Shown here: positions 1 to 8,183 of the stretch, piece after piece | Layout of the letters: every line of letters begins with the position of its first letter | How positions within the stretch are numbered: the first letter of the stretch is position 1 | Assembly: GCF_014298075.1 (NCBI RefSeq) | Contig: NZ_CP060418.1 | Span: 1,364,001-1,428,000, forward strand | DNA length: 64,000 nt | Reading direction: 5' to 3' | Source of the DNA: Enterobacter sp. JUb54 | GTDB taxonomy: Bacteria; Pseudomonadota; Gammaproteobacteria; Enterobacterales; Enterobacteriaceae | The notes under the pieces: model-generated | The model's database searches: none | What the model saw: only the letters and a program-made list of their open reading frames with translations | What the model was told of the DNA's origin: nothing | Made by a program: the position numbers and the translations under genes

Positions 1-47
1 CGCCATTTCATGGCGCGGAAAATATCATTTACTGTTTGGTATGTGCC

Positions 48-254
48 GTATACACCCTCAATAATTCGCGTTGCCTGTCGGCGGCAAGACCGTATATTCC
101 CAGGCGCTTACTCAGGTAAGTGACTGGGGTGACAAATCTGTCTGGAACAGATTTGAACGCTGCGAGCAGCGGCCCTGATAAGGGTGAGGCTCATGGATGA
201 GCCGAATAGCCGGTGCAGCCAACATCCAGGCAACGTGAAGAATGACGGGTATAT
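48..254. repeat. ERIC element with internal insertion
   Basis: The ERIC outline is recognisable on the plus strand: GTATAC at 48, a central TAAGTGACTGGGGTGA (117-132) that matches the binding site of the classic ERIC2 primer, then GCAGCCAAC and finally TGACGGGTATA near 253. Between about 133 and 210 the consensus is interrupted by roughly 78 bp made of consecutive short hairpins (for example CAAATCTGT/ACAGATTTG, CGCTGC/GCAGCG, CCCT/AGGG, GCTCAT/ATGAGC). ERICs with insertions at this site are known from other enterobacteria; I am relying on memory for that. Confidence 0.85.
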
Positions 255-711
255 CCGGGGTGGAAGAAGCAATAATCCCGCCAGAGAGAAATGACAAGCC
301 AGATCGCTTACTAATGGATAGAGGTAACGCGTGGTAGCCACGCGTACCGCCTCCGGCTAACGTGCATTTCAGTACAAGTCAGGAGGTCTGTTGCCATCAC
401 GTGGCGAGTCGGGAACTGAGGCGTCCATATTAGCCAGCGAGCTAAACATAGCTGCTCTTTTTCGCCGTTGCGCACTGGCCTGGTGCAAAAGTGCGAAAAT
501 GATCATGAGAGTGAATAATTTTGTTGCAGTAGTGTGAACAAACTAACAAGAAGTTAATAGAAATCAAGGCGTGCCTCGCCAGGCGCTGGCGGAAACGGAA
601 ATTTCACGCTATGTGCGCCAACGGGATCGCCGGGATACCGTCGCGCTGATTGACTTAGCCGCGCATCATAGGACAATGTCCCTTTTGCAACTCTTTCACG
701 AGCTGGCGTAT
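255..711. other. intergenic leader before digH, no gene supported
   Basis: No convincing gene is seen. A strong hairpin lies at 323-348 (CGCGTGG, loop TAG, CCACGCG, extended by GGTA/TACC) without a following T-run, so it does not look like a terminator. The open frame continuing upstream of digH from a GTG at 571 lacks a signal peptide at its start and is judged to be leader. Confidence 0.5.
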
Positions 712-2100
712 ATGATCCACTGCTCTCGTAGCGCGCGTGTTGTCTCTAAAATTACCCTTGCCGGCCTGGCCGTCGCTGGCGCATTGATGCTGGTCCATTG
801 CTCCAGCAAGCCACCGGTATCTCTCGTGACCCCGCTGCCGTCACCGATTAAACAGCCCGGTCTGCCCCGCAGCAATGAACCGGTGCGCGGCGTCTGGCTG
901 ACCACGGTCTCCCGCCTCGACTGGCCGCCGGTAGAATCCGTCACCCTCAGCGATCCGCAGATGCGCATCCGCCAGCAGCAGAACGCCTTGACTGCCAAAC
1001 TGGATAAGCTGAAAAGCCTCGGGATCAACACCGTGTTTTTCCAGGTTAAACCGGATGGTACCGCCCTGTGGCCGTCAAAGATCCTGCCGTGGTCGGATAT
1101 GCTGACCGGTAAAATTGGTCAGGACCCGGGCTACGACCCGCTGAAGTTTATGCTGGATGAGGCCCACAAACGCGGGATGCGGGTGCACGCCTGGTTTAAT
1201 CCCTATCGCGTTTCCGTGAATACCCGGCCTCGTACCGTCAGCGAGCTCAACGCCACGCTGTCGCAGACCCCCGCCAGCGTCTTCGTGCTGCATCGCGACT
1301 GGATCCGAACTTCCGGCGACCGCTTTGTCCTCGACCCCGGTATTCCCGAAGTCCGCGACTGGATCACCAGCATCGTTGCCGAAGTGGTGGAGCACTACCC
1401 GGTGGACGGCGTCCAGTTTGATGACTACTTCTATACCGAAACGCCGGGCTCTACCCTGAATGACAATCAGACCTACCGCACCTACGGTCAGGGATATGCC
1501 TCAAAGGCGGACTGGCGACGGCATAACACCCAACAGCTGATTGCCCAGGTCTCAAAGGCTATCAAGCAGCAGAATCCCACGATCGAATTTGGCGTCAGCC
1601 CCGCTGGCGTCTGGCGTAACCGCTCCCACGATCCGGCGGGGTCTGATACCCGCGGCGCGGCGGCCTACGATGAATCTTTTGCCGATACCCGCAGTTGGGT
1701 GCAGCAAGGGCTGCTCGACTACATCGCCCCGCAGATTTACTGGCCTTTCGCCCGCGATGCGGCGCGCTATGATGTGCTGGCAAAATGGTGGGCGGACGTG
1801 GTGAAACCAACCGGAACCCGACTGTATATTGGTATTGCGCTATATAAGGTCGGCGAACCGTCCAAAAATGAGCCTGACTGGATGGTCAACGGCGGCGTGC
1901 CGGAGCTGAAAAAACAGCTGGATTTAAACGAATCGACGCCGCAAATCCAGGGCACCATTCTGTTCCGGGAGAACTACCTCAACCAGCCGCAAACCCAGCA
2001 GGCGGTCAACTATCTGAAAAGCCGCTGGGGTGACGGTCAGCAGCCGGTGACGCCAGCGCAGTCCGCAAGCGTAAATGGCGTTTTCGCAGGTGAGAAGTAA
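712..2100 (+). CDS. digH: DigH/YddW-type peptidoglycan glycoside hydrolase lipoprotein
   Basis: The protein (462 aa from ATG 712) closely follows E. coli YddW, renamed DigH, an outer-membrane lipoprotein that hydrolyses denuded glycan strands released during division. The start at 712 puts a hydrophobic segment ahead of a lipobox (LMLVHC, then SS), as in E. coli; upstream in-frame starts at 571 (GTG) and 676 would add a non-signal extension. The catalytic (GHL10/DUF187) domain fills most of the chain, with recognisable blocks VFFQVKPDGTALWPSKILPW, VDGVQFDDYFY and YIAPQIYWPF. The carboxylates in the VQFDDYF block are probably catalytic, by analogy with the fold. The ribosome site is weak. The 3' 95 bp overlap the convergent hipA gene, which is unusual and may make the two transcripts antisense to each other. 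Confidence 0.93.
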   Translation: MIHCSRSARVVSKITLAGLAVAGALMLVHCSSKPPVSLVTPLPSPIKQPGLPRSNEPVRGVWLTTVSRLDWPPVESVTLSDPQMRIRQQQNALTAKLDKLKSLGINTVFFQVKPDGTALWPSKILPWSDMLTGKIGQDPGYDPLKFMLDEAHKRGMRVHAWFNPYRVSVNTRPRTVSELNATLSQTPASVFVLHRDWIRTSGDRFVLDPGIPEVRDWITSIVAEVVEHYPVDGVQFDDYFYTETPGSTLNDNQTYRTYGQGYASKADWRRHNTQQLIAQVSKAIKQQNPTIEFGVSPAGVWRNRSHDPAGSDTRGAAAYDESFADTRSWVQQGLLDYIAPQIYWPFARDAARYDVLAKWWADVVKPTGTRLYIGIALYKVGEPSKNEPDWMVNGGVPELKKQLDLNESTPQIQGTILFRENYLNQPQTQQAVNYLKSRWGDGQQPVTPAQSASVNGVFAGEK

Positions 2101-3364
2101 TGGCGTGACAGACCGAGGGTGAGAAATCAGGCGGTAAAGTCCGCGTTACCGCCTCAATCGCCTGGGGAATGTGGTCGGAAAAATAGTGCAAAATCTCCAG
2201 CATCTGCTCCTGAGCAAACCCCACCTCTTTGGCGGTGGCTAAAAAATGGCGTGGATAGAGCGTACTAATCTCCGTTTTTCGGCCTTTGGTGGCCTTCATG
2301 CTCATCGAGAGTTTGAGATCGCTCAGATGCAGTCCCGTGCCTCCCAGCAGCGGAAACGCCGAAATAATGTCGTAGAACGGCGTCAGCCGGTAGCTGCCTC
2401 CGGGTTGAAGGAACACAGAGAAATTCTTTGCATGACCATCGGTGGCGCCAATAAGCCACTGAAAAACAATAAATTTCATGAAGTCATAACGATCTTTCAG
2501 CGCATGACTTGATCCCAACAGAAAAGCCATAACCTGACGAATCCCCGGCCCGCCATCTGACTCATACTTCATCGATGAAGGGAGGCCAAACGCCTGGCAC
2601 AAATCTTCTTGTGGCAGACGCAGTAGCACCGTGTTGTCCTGCGCCCAGCGTCGATCAAATCGCGTGACCGCCAGTGCCCTGGTGTTCCTGGTCTGAATAA
2701 TACCGGCGTCCGGCACCGTAAAACCCAGCGCCCGGGCCAGCGCTAAACACAAGAATTCATTGTCGACGCTTTCGCTGAGATCGAGCACCGCATCGGGCTG
2801 GCGTATTTCACCGATCGGCAACTTAATGATATGGGTGGTGGGCGTGGTTCCGGTAGGAATGCACCACTGGTTGCCGATTTTCAGCAGCGCGGTTTTTTCC
2901 TGCGCGCCGGCGACTGAAATACGAAAGTCATCATGCTCATTGACCATACCGAGTGGAATATCGGCCTGATAGGCGGTCAGCAGCGTGTCTAGCGCGTTGT
3001 CATCCAGCGTCTTCCAGCGCAATGCCCTCTGTCCGGTGTTTTCACCTGGCGGCAGTAATGTCACAGCCCCGACGCTGTCCCGGCCAATTTCGGCCAGCAG
3101 ATCGAAGGGCTGTTTTGACCGCGCCTGATAGCGTTTGACGATCCGGTCCCGAATCACAGGGCTGTCTGGCAGCAAATTATCGAAGTAATTGAATACCGCG
3201 TCGCTGGTGATGTTACCGTACTGCAACGGCAGCGACAGAGAGAGCGGTCTGGTACGAGGGTTACGCATCCAGGCATCGTCATAGCGGAAAATATGCGCCC
3301 CGTTAGCTTGCTTAACTAACTCGCCAACTCGTTCGTTGTTCATCCATGTTTCCAGAGTTGCCAT
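2006..3364 (-). CDS. hipA: HipA serine/threonine kinase toxin
   Basis: HipA phosphorylates glutamyl-tRNA synthetase in E. coli and causes growth arrest and persistence; HipB neutralises it. The 452-aa product keeps E. coli numbering for the key residues: Ser150 in the autophosphorylated loop (FRIS then VAGAQEKT), Asp309 in ATDGHAKNFS as catalytic base and Asp332 as metal ligand in TPFYD. The two hipA7 high-persistence positions are wild type (Gly22 and Asp291). It starts in a TAATG overlap with the hipB stop, so the two are translationally coupled. The C-terminal end (about residues 425-452) is rich in Arg/Ser, antisense to digH, and probably not part of the kinase core; E. coli HipA is 440 aa. 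Confidence 0.95.
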   Translation of the reverse strand: MATLETWMNNERVGELVKQANGAHIFRYDDAWMRNPRTRPLSLSLPLQYGNITSDAVFNYFDNLLPDSPVIRDRIVKRYQARSKQPFDLLAEIGRDSVGAVTLLPPGENTGQRALRWKTLDDNALDTLLTAYQADIPLGMVNEHDDFRISVAGAQEKTALLKIGNQWCIPTGTTPTTHIIKLPIGEIRQPDAVLDLSESVDNEFLCLALARALGFTVPDAGIIQTRNTRALAVTRFDRRWAQDNTVLLRLPQEDLCQAFGLPSSMKYESDGGPGIRQVMAFLLGSSHALKDRYDFMKFIVFQWLIGATDGHAKNFSVFLQPGGSYRLTPFYDIISAFPLLGGTGLHLSDLKLSMSMKATKGRKTEISTLYPRHFLATAKEVGFAQEQMLEILHYFSDHIPQAIEAVTRTLPPDFSPSVCHAITSHLRKRHLRLRTALASPAADRHPSGFSDS

Positions 3365-3636
3365 TACCAGTTCAGATCCTCTGTGTTGTCGTCATGCTCA
3401 GCGTTGTTGTCGCCGTTTTTCGCCTTTACCACCATCGACATTTCCAGCGACTGGAGAATTTTGAACAACGTGGTTAGCGACGTTTTATCTGGATGGTTTT
3501 CAAAGTTAGAAATGGTTGCCTGCTTAATCCCTATCCGCCGGGCCAGATCGTTTTGCGTCCACTGATTTTTCTGGCGCATTAACTTTAGGTAGTTCGCCAA
3601 CTGGACCGGACTGTATATCATCGGTAAATCACTCAC
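3364..3636 (-). CDS. hipB: HipB antitoxin and autorepressor
   Basis: This 90-aa Cro/CI-type helix-turn-helix protein is the antitoxin partner of HipA and represses the operon. The start is GTG at 3636 behind AAGGAGAGGGC; the frame reads on to IYSPVQLANYLKLMRQ, matching E. coli HipB (IYSPTQLANAMKLVRQ). The recognition helix region IGIKQATISNFEN is almost identical to E. coli. The acidic tail ends in Trp, as in E. coli, where the flexible C-terminus is a Lon degradation signal. Four HipB operators lie immediately upstream. Confidence 0.96.
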   Translation of the reverse strand: MSDLPMIYSPVQLANYLKLMRQKNQWTQNDLARRIGIKQATISNFENHPDKTSLTTLFKILQSLEMSMVVKAKNGDNNAEHDDNTEDLNW

Positions 3637-3646
3637 GCCCTCTCCT

Positions 3647-3664
3647 TATCCTCTTGTGGGGATA
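3647..3664. promoter_or_regulatory. HipB operator 1
   Basis: TATCCTCTTGTGGGGATA matches the HipB consensus TATCC-N8-GGATA exactly and is closest to hipB. Confidence 0.92.
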
Positions 3665-3674
3665 ATGCATTTTT

Positions 3675-3692
3675 TATACCCTAGTGGGGATA
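3675..3692. promoter_or_regulatory. HipB operator 2, one mismatch
   Basis: TATACCCTAGTGGGGATA differs from TATCC-N8-GGATA at one position in the first half-site. Its centre is 28 bp from operator 1. Confidence 0.85.
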
Positions 3693-3710
3693 AAGTCAAT
3701 CCATGAGCTT

Positions 3711-3728
3711 TATCCCCTTGTGGGGATA
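3711..3728. promoter_or_regulatory. HipB operator 3
   Basis: TATCCCCTTGTGGGGATA matches the consensus exactly, 36 bp centre to centre from operator 2. Confidence 0.92.
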
Positions 3729-3738
3729 ATGGCGATGA

Positions 3739-3756
3739 TATCCCCACAAGGGGATA
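3739..3756. promoter_or_regulatory. HipB operator 4
   Basis: TATCCCCACAAGGGGATA is a perfect palindrome matching the consensus, 28 bp from operator 3. It lies just downstream of the neighbouring barrel gene, so the operator array fills the whole gap. Confidence 0.92.
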
Positions 3757-3788
3757 AACAAGAGAATGCGGTGATCGGTCGCCAGGAA

Positions 3789-4742
3789 CTAAAAACTCAT
3801 CGCCAGGCCGACGCCATAGCCTCGGGTGTTATCCCCGAACATATAGCGCGCCACCAGACGGGTACGGCTGATGAACACCGGATACTTGCTGCTGTCCAGC
3901 TCCAGCCCGACGCCAAGGGACGTGAGTCCGTTAAACCCCAGGGTTCCGCGTTGATCGCCGAGATACTCGGTGTGCGCCCCTTCCAGCACGTAGCGCACCG
4001 GGCTTTTCAGCAGCGTCCAGTCAGAGATGGGCGCCCGTCGGCGCAGGTACAATCCAAGATTTTCCGCGCTGGAGCTTCCGCTGACGGCTTCCGGCGTGCT
4101 GCCGAACGTCTGCAGGCTCATCCCGGAATAGCGTAACTCGACATCGATATCCTGGGCCTCAGAGAACAGCTCGTAGTCGAGCATCAGCGAACCACCAAGC
4201 CCGTAGGCATTCAGCCGGCCACCGTCAAGAAACTTGAAATCCGCATCCCGGCGATGTTCGATCACCCTGCTGCCGATCCGCACATCGCTGGCCATCGTCC
4301 CGAGCATAAAATTGAAAATCGGTCGCAGCACCAGCGTGCCGCCCAATTTGTCGGTGTACAGCTTGAAATCCCAGCCAATGCCGCCGGTGCCGGTCAGACT
4401 GTTCCATTTGGTCGGCACTTTGCGACTTTGATCGCCATCGCTCACCACAAATTGCGGATCATAGCGGCTGTAACCCAGAGTGCCTTCCAGATAAATGGGA
4501 AATTGCTGGCTTAACGTGGCCCCGCCGCCAAACTGGGTAATCGACAGCTGGTTTTTCTCGTTTGTGCCGGAGCCAATATTCAGGTCGCTGGCGGTGACAT
4601 CCGGTACGACGGTATAGCTCATCAGCATCAGCACGGCATTTGAGCGTTGTTTTAACTGGCTGCCGTCAAGGGCGAAACTGGCCGGACACACCAGCAATAA
4701 GACGCTAAACAGCATGGAAGTACGGCGCAAAGAGCCCCTCAT
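3789..4742 (-). CDS. exported outer-membrane beta-barrel protein
   Basis: The 317-aa product starts with a basic N-terminus and a hydrophobic core ending ...LLLVCPASFA-LDG, a clear Sec signal. The mature part alternates polar and hydrophobic residues in strand-like runs and ends in ...YGVGLAMSF, with the terminal Phe typical of BAM-inserted barrels. It resembles the solitary autotransporter-type barrels that lack a passenger. No enzymatic motif is visible. The next minus-strand gene upstream starts with its own spacing (about 155 bp), and hipB operators lie just past its stop. A start at the internal Met (4715) is possible; neither start has a strong ribosome site. Confidence 0.65.
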   Translation of the reverse strand: MRGSLRRTSMLFSVLLLVCPASFALDGSQLKQRSNAVLMLMSYTVVPDVTASDLNIGSGTNEKNQLSITQFGGGATLSQQFPIYLEGTLGYSRYDPQFVVSDGDQSRKVPTKWNSLTGTGGIGWDFKLYTDKLGGTLVLRPIFNFMLGTMASDVRIGSRVIEHRRDADFKFLDGGRLNAYGLGGSLMLDYELFSEAQDIDVELRYSGMSLQTFGSTPEAVSGSSSAENLGLYLRRRAPISDWTLLKSPVRYVLEGAHTEYLGDQRGTLGFNGLTSLGVGLELDSSKYPVFISRTRLVARYMFGDNTRGYGVGLAMSF

Positions 4743-4898
4743 TTCGTCGTTGAAACCTCAGCCATGGTGCAGAAGATGGGATGTTCAACCGCGTCTGATC
4801 ATGCAGACAAAACAGACAGTTGCCATTATCACTGAGTATAGCGGCAGTTTCACATTCCTCCTCTTGCGGCCTCGCGCGCGCGCAAGGCAGACGACCGA

Positions 4899-5531
4899 TC
4901 AGGGGCGTTTAACGGCCAGCCAGATCGTCCGCCCGCCGCAGTGCGGGTCTTCCACCACGTGCTGGAGAACCTCAAAGCCGTGGGTGTCCAGCAGCTGGCG
5001 ATACTCCTGCGGCGCCAGGCTGGCATGATACAGCGCATCCCCTTCAAACTGGCCAATCGCCTCACCGTTACTGGTGCCGCTGGTAAACATCAGCGGCGCA
5101 TGGGGATTGGCGTGGTCCGCGAACCGCTGAAACAACGCCCGCTGCGCATCCCGGGTTTGGTGAAAAAAGCTGTCCCACGCCAGCAGGCCATCAAAGCGTC
5201 TTGCCAACGCCAGGCTCCGCATATCCGCGACCTGCCACTGTTGGCCGGGATAGTCACGACGACAGCGGGCAATCATCGCGGCAGAACTGTCCACCCCGCT
5301 GACGGAAAACCCCTGCCGGAGCAGATACCCGGCGATCGGCGTGCCGTTGCCGCAGCCGATATCCAGAATGTCACCGCCGGGTCTGACCTGCGCCAGAAAT
5401 GCGTCAAGCCAGGATTGTTCAAACAAGCTGGTCGGGCGCAACACGGCCCAACGATCCGCATATCGCTCATACAGACTGATAATATCCCCGGCGCACGGAT
5501 GGTCTGGAGTGCCGTTCTCATTGGATGACAT
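4899..5531 (-). CDS. class I SAM-dependent methyltransferase
   Basis: This 210-aa protein has the Rossmann methyltransferase motif I ILDIGCGNGTPIAGYLL (about residues 56-72), the acidic end of strand 2 (VSGVDSSAAMI) and a motif II/III region (WQVADMRSLAL, LLAWDSFFHQT). The substrate cannot be deduced. It begins 19 nt after the stop of the diguanylate cyclase gene, with AAGGGAAG upstream, so the two are probably cotranscribed. No signal peptide is present. Confidence 0.85.
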   Translation of the reverse strand: MSSNENGTPDHPCAGDIISLYERYADRWAVLRPTSLFEQSWLDAFLAQVRPGGDILDIGCGNGTPIAGYLLRQGFSVSGVDSSAAMIARCRRDYPGQQWQVADMRSLALARRFDGLLAWDSFFHQTRDAQRALFQRFADHANPHAPLMFTSGTSNGEAIGQFEGDALYHASLAPQEYRQLLDTHGFEVLQHVVEDPHCGGRTIWLAVKRP

Positions 5532-5550
5532 AGTACGCTTCCCTTCAGGT

Positions 5551-6792
5551 TCAGTATTTTTCCACCAGGTAGAGCTTCACTTTATTGCGCCCCTCTTTCT
5601 TGGCAGCATACAACGCCTTATCAACACGGTTAAACAACTGATCGATCTGCTCGTTCTGTTGATGCTCGGCGACGCCAATACTGACGGTGATACCCGCCCC
5701 CTGTTCAGGAATATGGAAATGACTCACTGCCAGACGAATCGCTTCGGCCATCTCCAGCGCCCGGTCGATGGCGGTGGCCGGGAGAAACAACAAAAACTCC
5801 TCGCCGCCCCAGCGGTAAATTTTGTCCTGCGGCTTGCCGGCGGCTTCAAGAATGCGCGAAATCGCCAGCAACACCTCATCACCTTTCTGATGACCGTGGT
5901 TATCATTAATGGCTTTGAAATTATCGACATCAACCAGCAGCAGGCAAAAACCTTCCATTTTAAATAATGACGAATCCACAATGCGATAAAACTCACGGCG
6001 GTTGAGCAGTCCGGTTAACGGGTCGTGGGTCGCCGCAAATTCCAGCTCCTTTTTCAGGTGCACCTCTTCGGTTATGTCATGAATAATGCACAGCATCAGG
6101 CGAATGTTGTGCAGCACCACCGGCCCGGCGTAGGTCTGAACGTAGCGCAGCGAACCATCACTGAGCACATGGGTAAAATTGAGCGGCTTATGCCCGCCCG
6201 GCAGGTTCGCCACGCTATGCATCACCGGCAGCACATCCCGGCCCATCGAGTTAATCTGCCAGGTATGGCGGGTACGCATCTCCTCGGCGGTGTAATTATA
6301 AAAACGCAGGGCGGCAATATTCGCATCAATAATTCGGCCATCTTGTGCCGGATCGATTAACAACATGGGCGCTGAGCTGGTCATAAAAAAGCGAGCAAAA
6401 AAGCGATTACTGCGTCGCTTGTAATGTTGAGAGGCCGCAACACTTAGCGATTCATTCTTTTGCAGAATCTTCACGGCTTCAAACAGAATTAAGGTGTCAT
6501 ATTCTTCTGATTTAATTAACGTGGTTTTGCAATAGACCGAAATCAGACCTTCAGTCGTTTTTATTGTCCAGACTTCGAATACTTCAACAATATTTTTGAA
6601 ATAGTAAAGGTAGCTCTGCAGGCTGAGCTCCGGGCAGCTCGAGACGCTACCTTTGCGCATCTCATCCAGCGACATCTCCCCACTGAGCGTTCTGGAGGCA
6701 GGGTTGGCATAGACGATGGTTTCTTTAAAAGGATGAACTACCCATACAGGAGTACTTAATAAATCAAAAATCGTTAGTTCTTTTAATAACAT
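5551..6792 (-). CDS. PAS-GGDEF diguanylate cyclase
   Basis: The 413-aa protein makes cyclic di-GMP, judged by a C-terminal GGDEF domain (about residues 250-410) with the active-site loop RWGGEEF and the metal-binding Asp of LLVDVDNFKAINDNHG. Two PAS-like modules precede it (around residues 5-60, PVWVVHPFKETIVYANPAS, and around 140-240, APMLLIDPAQDGRIIDANIAA), so it senses a cytoplasmic signal; no membrane segment is evident. The start at 6792 is chosen because GGAGG lies five to six bases before it; in-frame starts upstream (6804, 6822, 6855) have none. The allosteric I-site reads KPQD rather than RxxD, so product inhibition may be weak. It is followed closely by the methyltransferase gene. 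Confidence 0.9.
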   Translation of the reverse strand: MLLKELTIFDLLSTPVWVVHPFKETIVYANPASRTLSGEMSLDEMRKGSVSSCPELSLQSYLYYFKNIVEVFEVWTIKTTEGLISVYCKTTLIKSEEYDTLILFEAVKILQKNESLSVAASQHYKRRSNRFFARFFMTSSAPMLLIDPAQDGRIIDANIAALRFYNYTAEEMRTRHTWQINSMGRDVLPVMHSVANLPGGHKPLNFTHVLSDGSLRYVQTYAGPVVLHNIRLMLCIIHDITEEVHLKKELEFAATHDPLTGLLNRREFYRIVDSSLFKMEGFCLLLVDVDNFKAINDNHGHQKGDEVLLAISRILEAAGKPQDKIYRWGGEEFLLFLPATAIDRALEMAEAIRLAVSHFHIPEQGAGITVSIGVAEHQQNEQIDQLFNRVDKALYAAKKEGRNKVKLYLVEKY

Positions 6793-7009
6793 GCAGCCCT
6801 CCATCTGACAGGCACCACGCATCAAAATAATAACCTGTCGCCAATACCCCTCCATGGGATAAAGGAAATAAGAGGATTCAGGGAATGTCGATACATGATG
6901 AAGACGGGGGAAGTATAGTTCGTTTTTTATGCATTAATACAAGGCGCAACAACAAACTTTGCCATGCAATTACGCAAACCGGGCAACTTACCCGGTTTAT
7001 CGCATTTTA

Positions 7010-8131
7010 TTACTTCTCTATACGTTCAAGCTGTATTCGTTCAAGCTGGGTTTTATCCGCCTGCTGCGCGCGATCCGCCAGCCCCTGGAACTGCTCCGGG
7101 GTATAGAAGCTATCGGGCATCGGCAACGAGCGCATATCATGTCCCGGATGAATTTGCAGTTGCCCAAGCTGAGCAAGCGTAAAGCCATCCACCGACACCG
7201 GCAGCGTGAGCTGGTAAGGAATGGCGTTTTCGAACGGCACCGGCGTCGGCAACCGCGTATCGCTCAGCGCATAGTTCCGTTTAAGCACCAGGAATTTATC
7301 CGGCACCCGCCGCTTGCTGTTCCACCAGTCGCCATCGAGCTTGCGGAACATCGCTTCGGTTTCGTTGCGTGGCGCCACCGTTAATTTAACCAGCACCTGC
7401 TTCAGCGCGCTCTCCATGGCCTGATTATACTCGTCGACGGAGTCAACATGGCCTTGCAGAATGACGTTGATCGCAAGCCTGGCGCCCAGCAGATTCGAAT
7501 AGAGATCTTCCGGTGAAAATGCCGAGATCTCTTCCGAAAAACCCGGTACCGACTGGAAACCATACCACTGAGCAATCTCATGCCACTGCGCCAGTTCATA
7601 GGCCAGATAGCCTGCCAGCCAGGCGGCAATTTCATAGCGCTGGTGCATCGAAGCTGGCGGCGTAAAGGCGTTCAGCTGAATTCGCCGCACCCCCAACTCT
7701 TCGCTGTAGAACACCCGCCCGCTTTGCCCCAGATTAGGGAAAATGCGGCTAAACAGATAAAAGGTGTTGTCTGCCGTATCGCGCACGTGGGCAATATCAA
7801 TAAACCCGCCGCGCCGGGTATAGATCAGGCCATTTTTCTCTTCGCTCAGACCCACCAGATTTTTGACCGCCCCTAACGCGCTGTCGTTGTAATGATGCCG
7901 CCCCAGCGTATCGAGGGTTAAGACGTTGCCAATCTGATAAACCGGGATCGGCACCCCGATAGCCCTGACATGCAGGTCATAACCAAAAGCACAGCACGGA
8001 CGCAGCGATTCCGGCGCCGTCAGATGACTGACCACCGGTGTCACATGGGAAACGGGAACGATCGGCAATACCGGGTCCTGGGCACAGACCGAAAAAGCGG
8101 CCGCCAATAATACAAACAAGCCATTGCGCAT
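7010..8131 (-). CDS. exported protein, possibly DUF4056 family
   Basis: The product (373 aa from ATG 8131; an ATG at 8137 is too close to GGAG) has a Sec signal (MRNGLFVLLAAAFSVCAQ), in which the Cys near the cleavage region could make it a lipoprotein. Recognisable blocks are GRHHYNDSALGA and YTRRGGFIDIAHVRDTADNTF, followed by a helical middle. I associate these with DUF4056 proteins but am not certain. The C-terminus is rich in Gln/Arg repeats (TQLERIQLERIEK). It is the last gene of a three-gene unit of exported proteins. Confidence 0.6.
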   Translation of the reverse strand: MRNGLFVLLAAAFSVCAQDPVLPIVPVSHVTPVVSHLTAPESLRPCCAFGYDLHVRAIGVPIPVYQIGNVLTLDTLGRHHYNDSALGAVKNLVGLSEEKNGLIYTRRGGFIDIAHVRDTADNTFYLFSRIFPNLGQSGRVFYSEELGVRRIQLNAFTPPASMHQRYEIAAWLAGYLAYELAQWHEIAQWYGFQSVPGFSEEISAFSPEDLYSNLLGARLAINVILQGHVDSVDEYNQAMESALKQVLVKLTVAPRNETEAMFRKLDGDWWNSKRRVPDKFLVLKRNYALSDTRLPTPVPFENAIPYQLTLPVSVDGFTLAQLGQLQIHPGHDMRSLPMPDSFYTPEQFQGLADRAQQADKTQLERIQLERIEK

Positions 8132-8183
8132 TAACATTGTCTCCAGGACAGAAAATTATGCATCACAACCAGCGCCTGTGATG

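Noticed and set aside
571..711. N-terminal 47-codon extension of digH from GTG 571
   Set aside because: It would bury the lipoprotein signal inside the protein; E. coli homologues begin at the position equal to 712.
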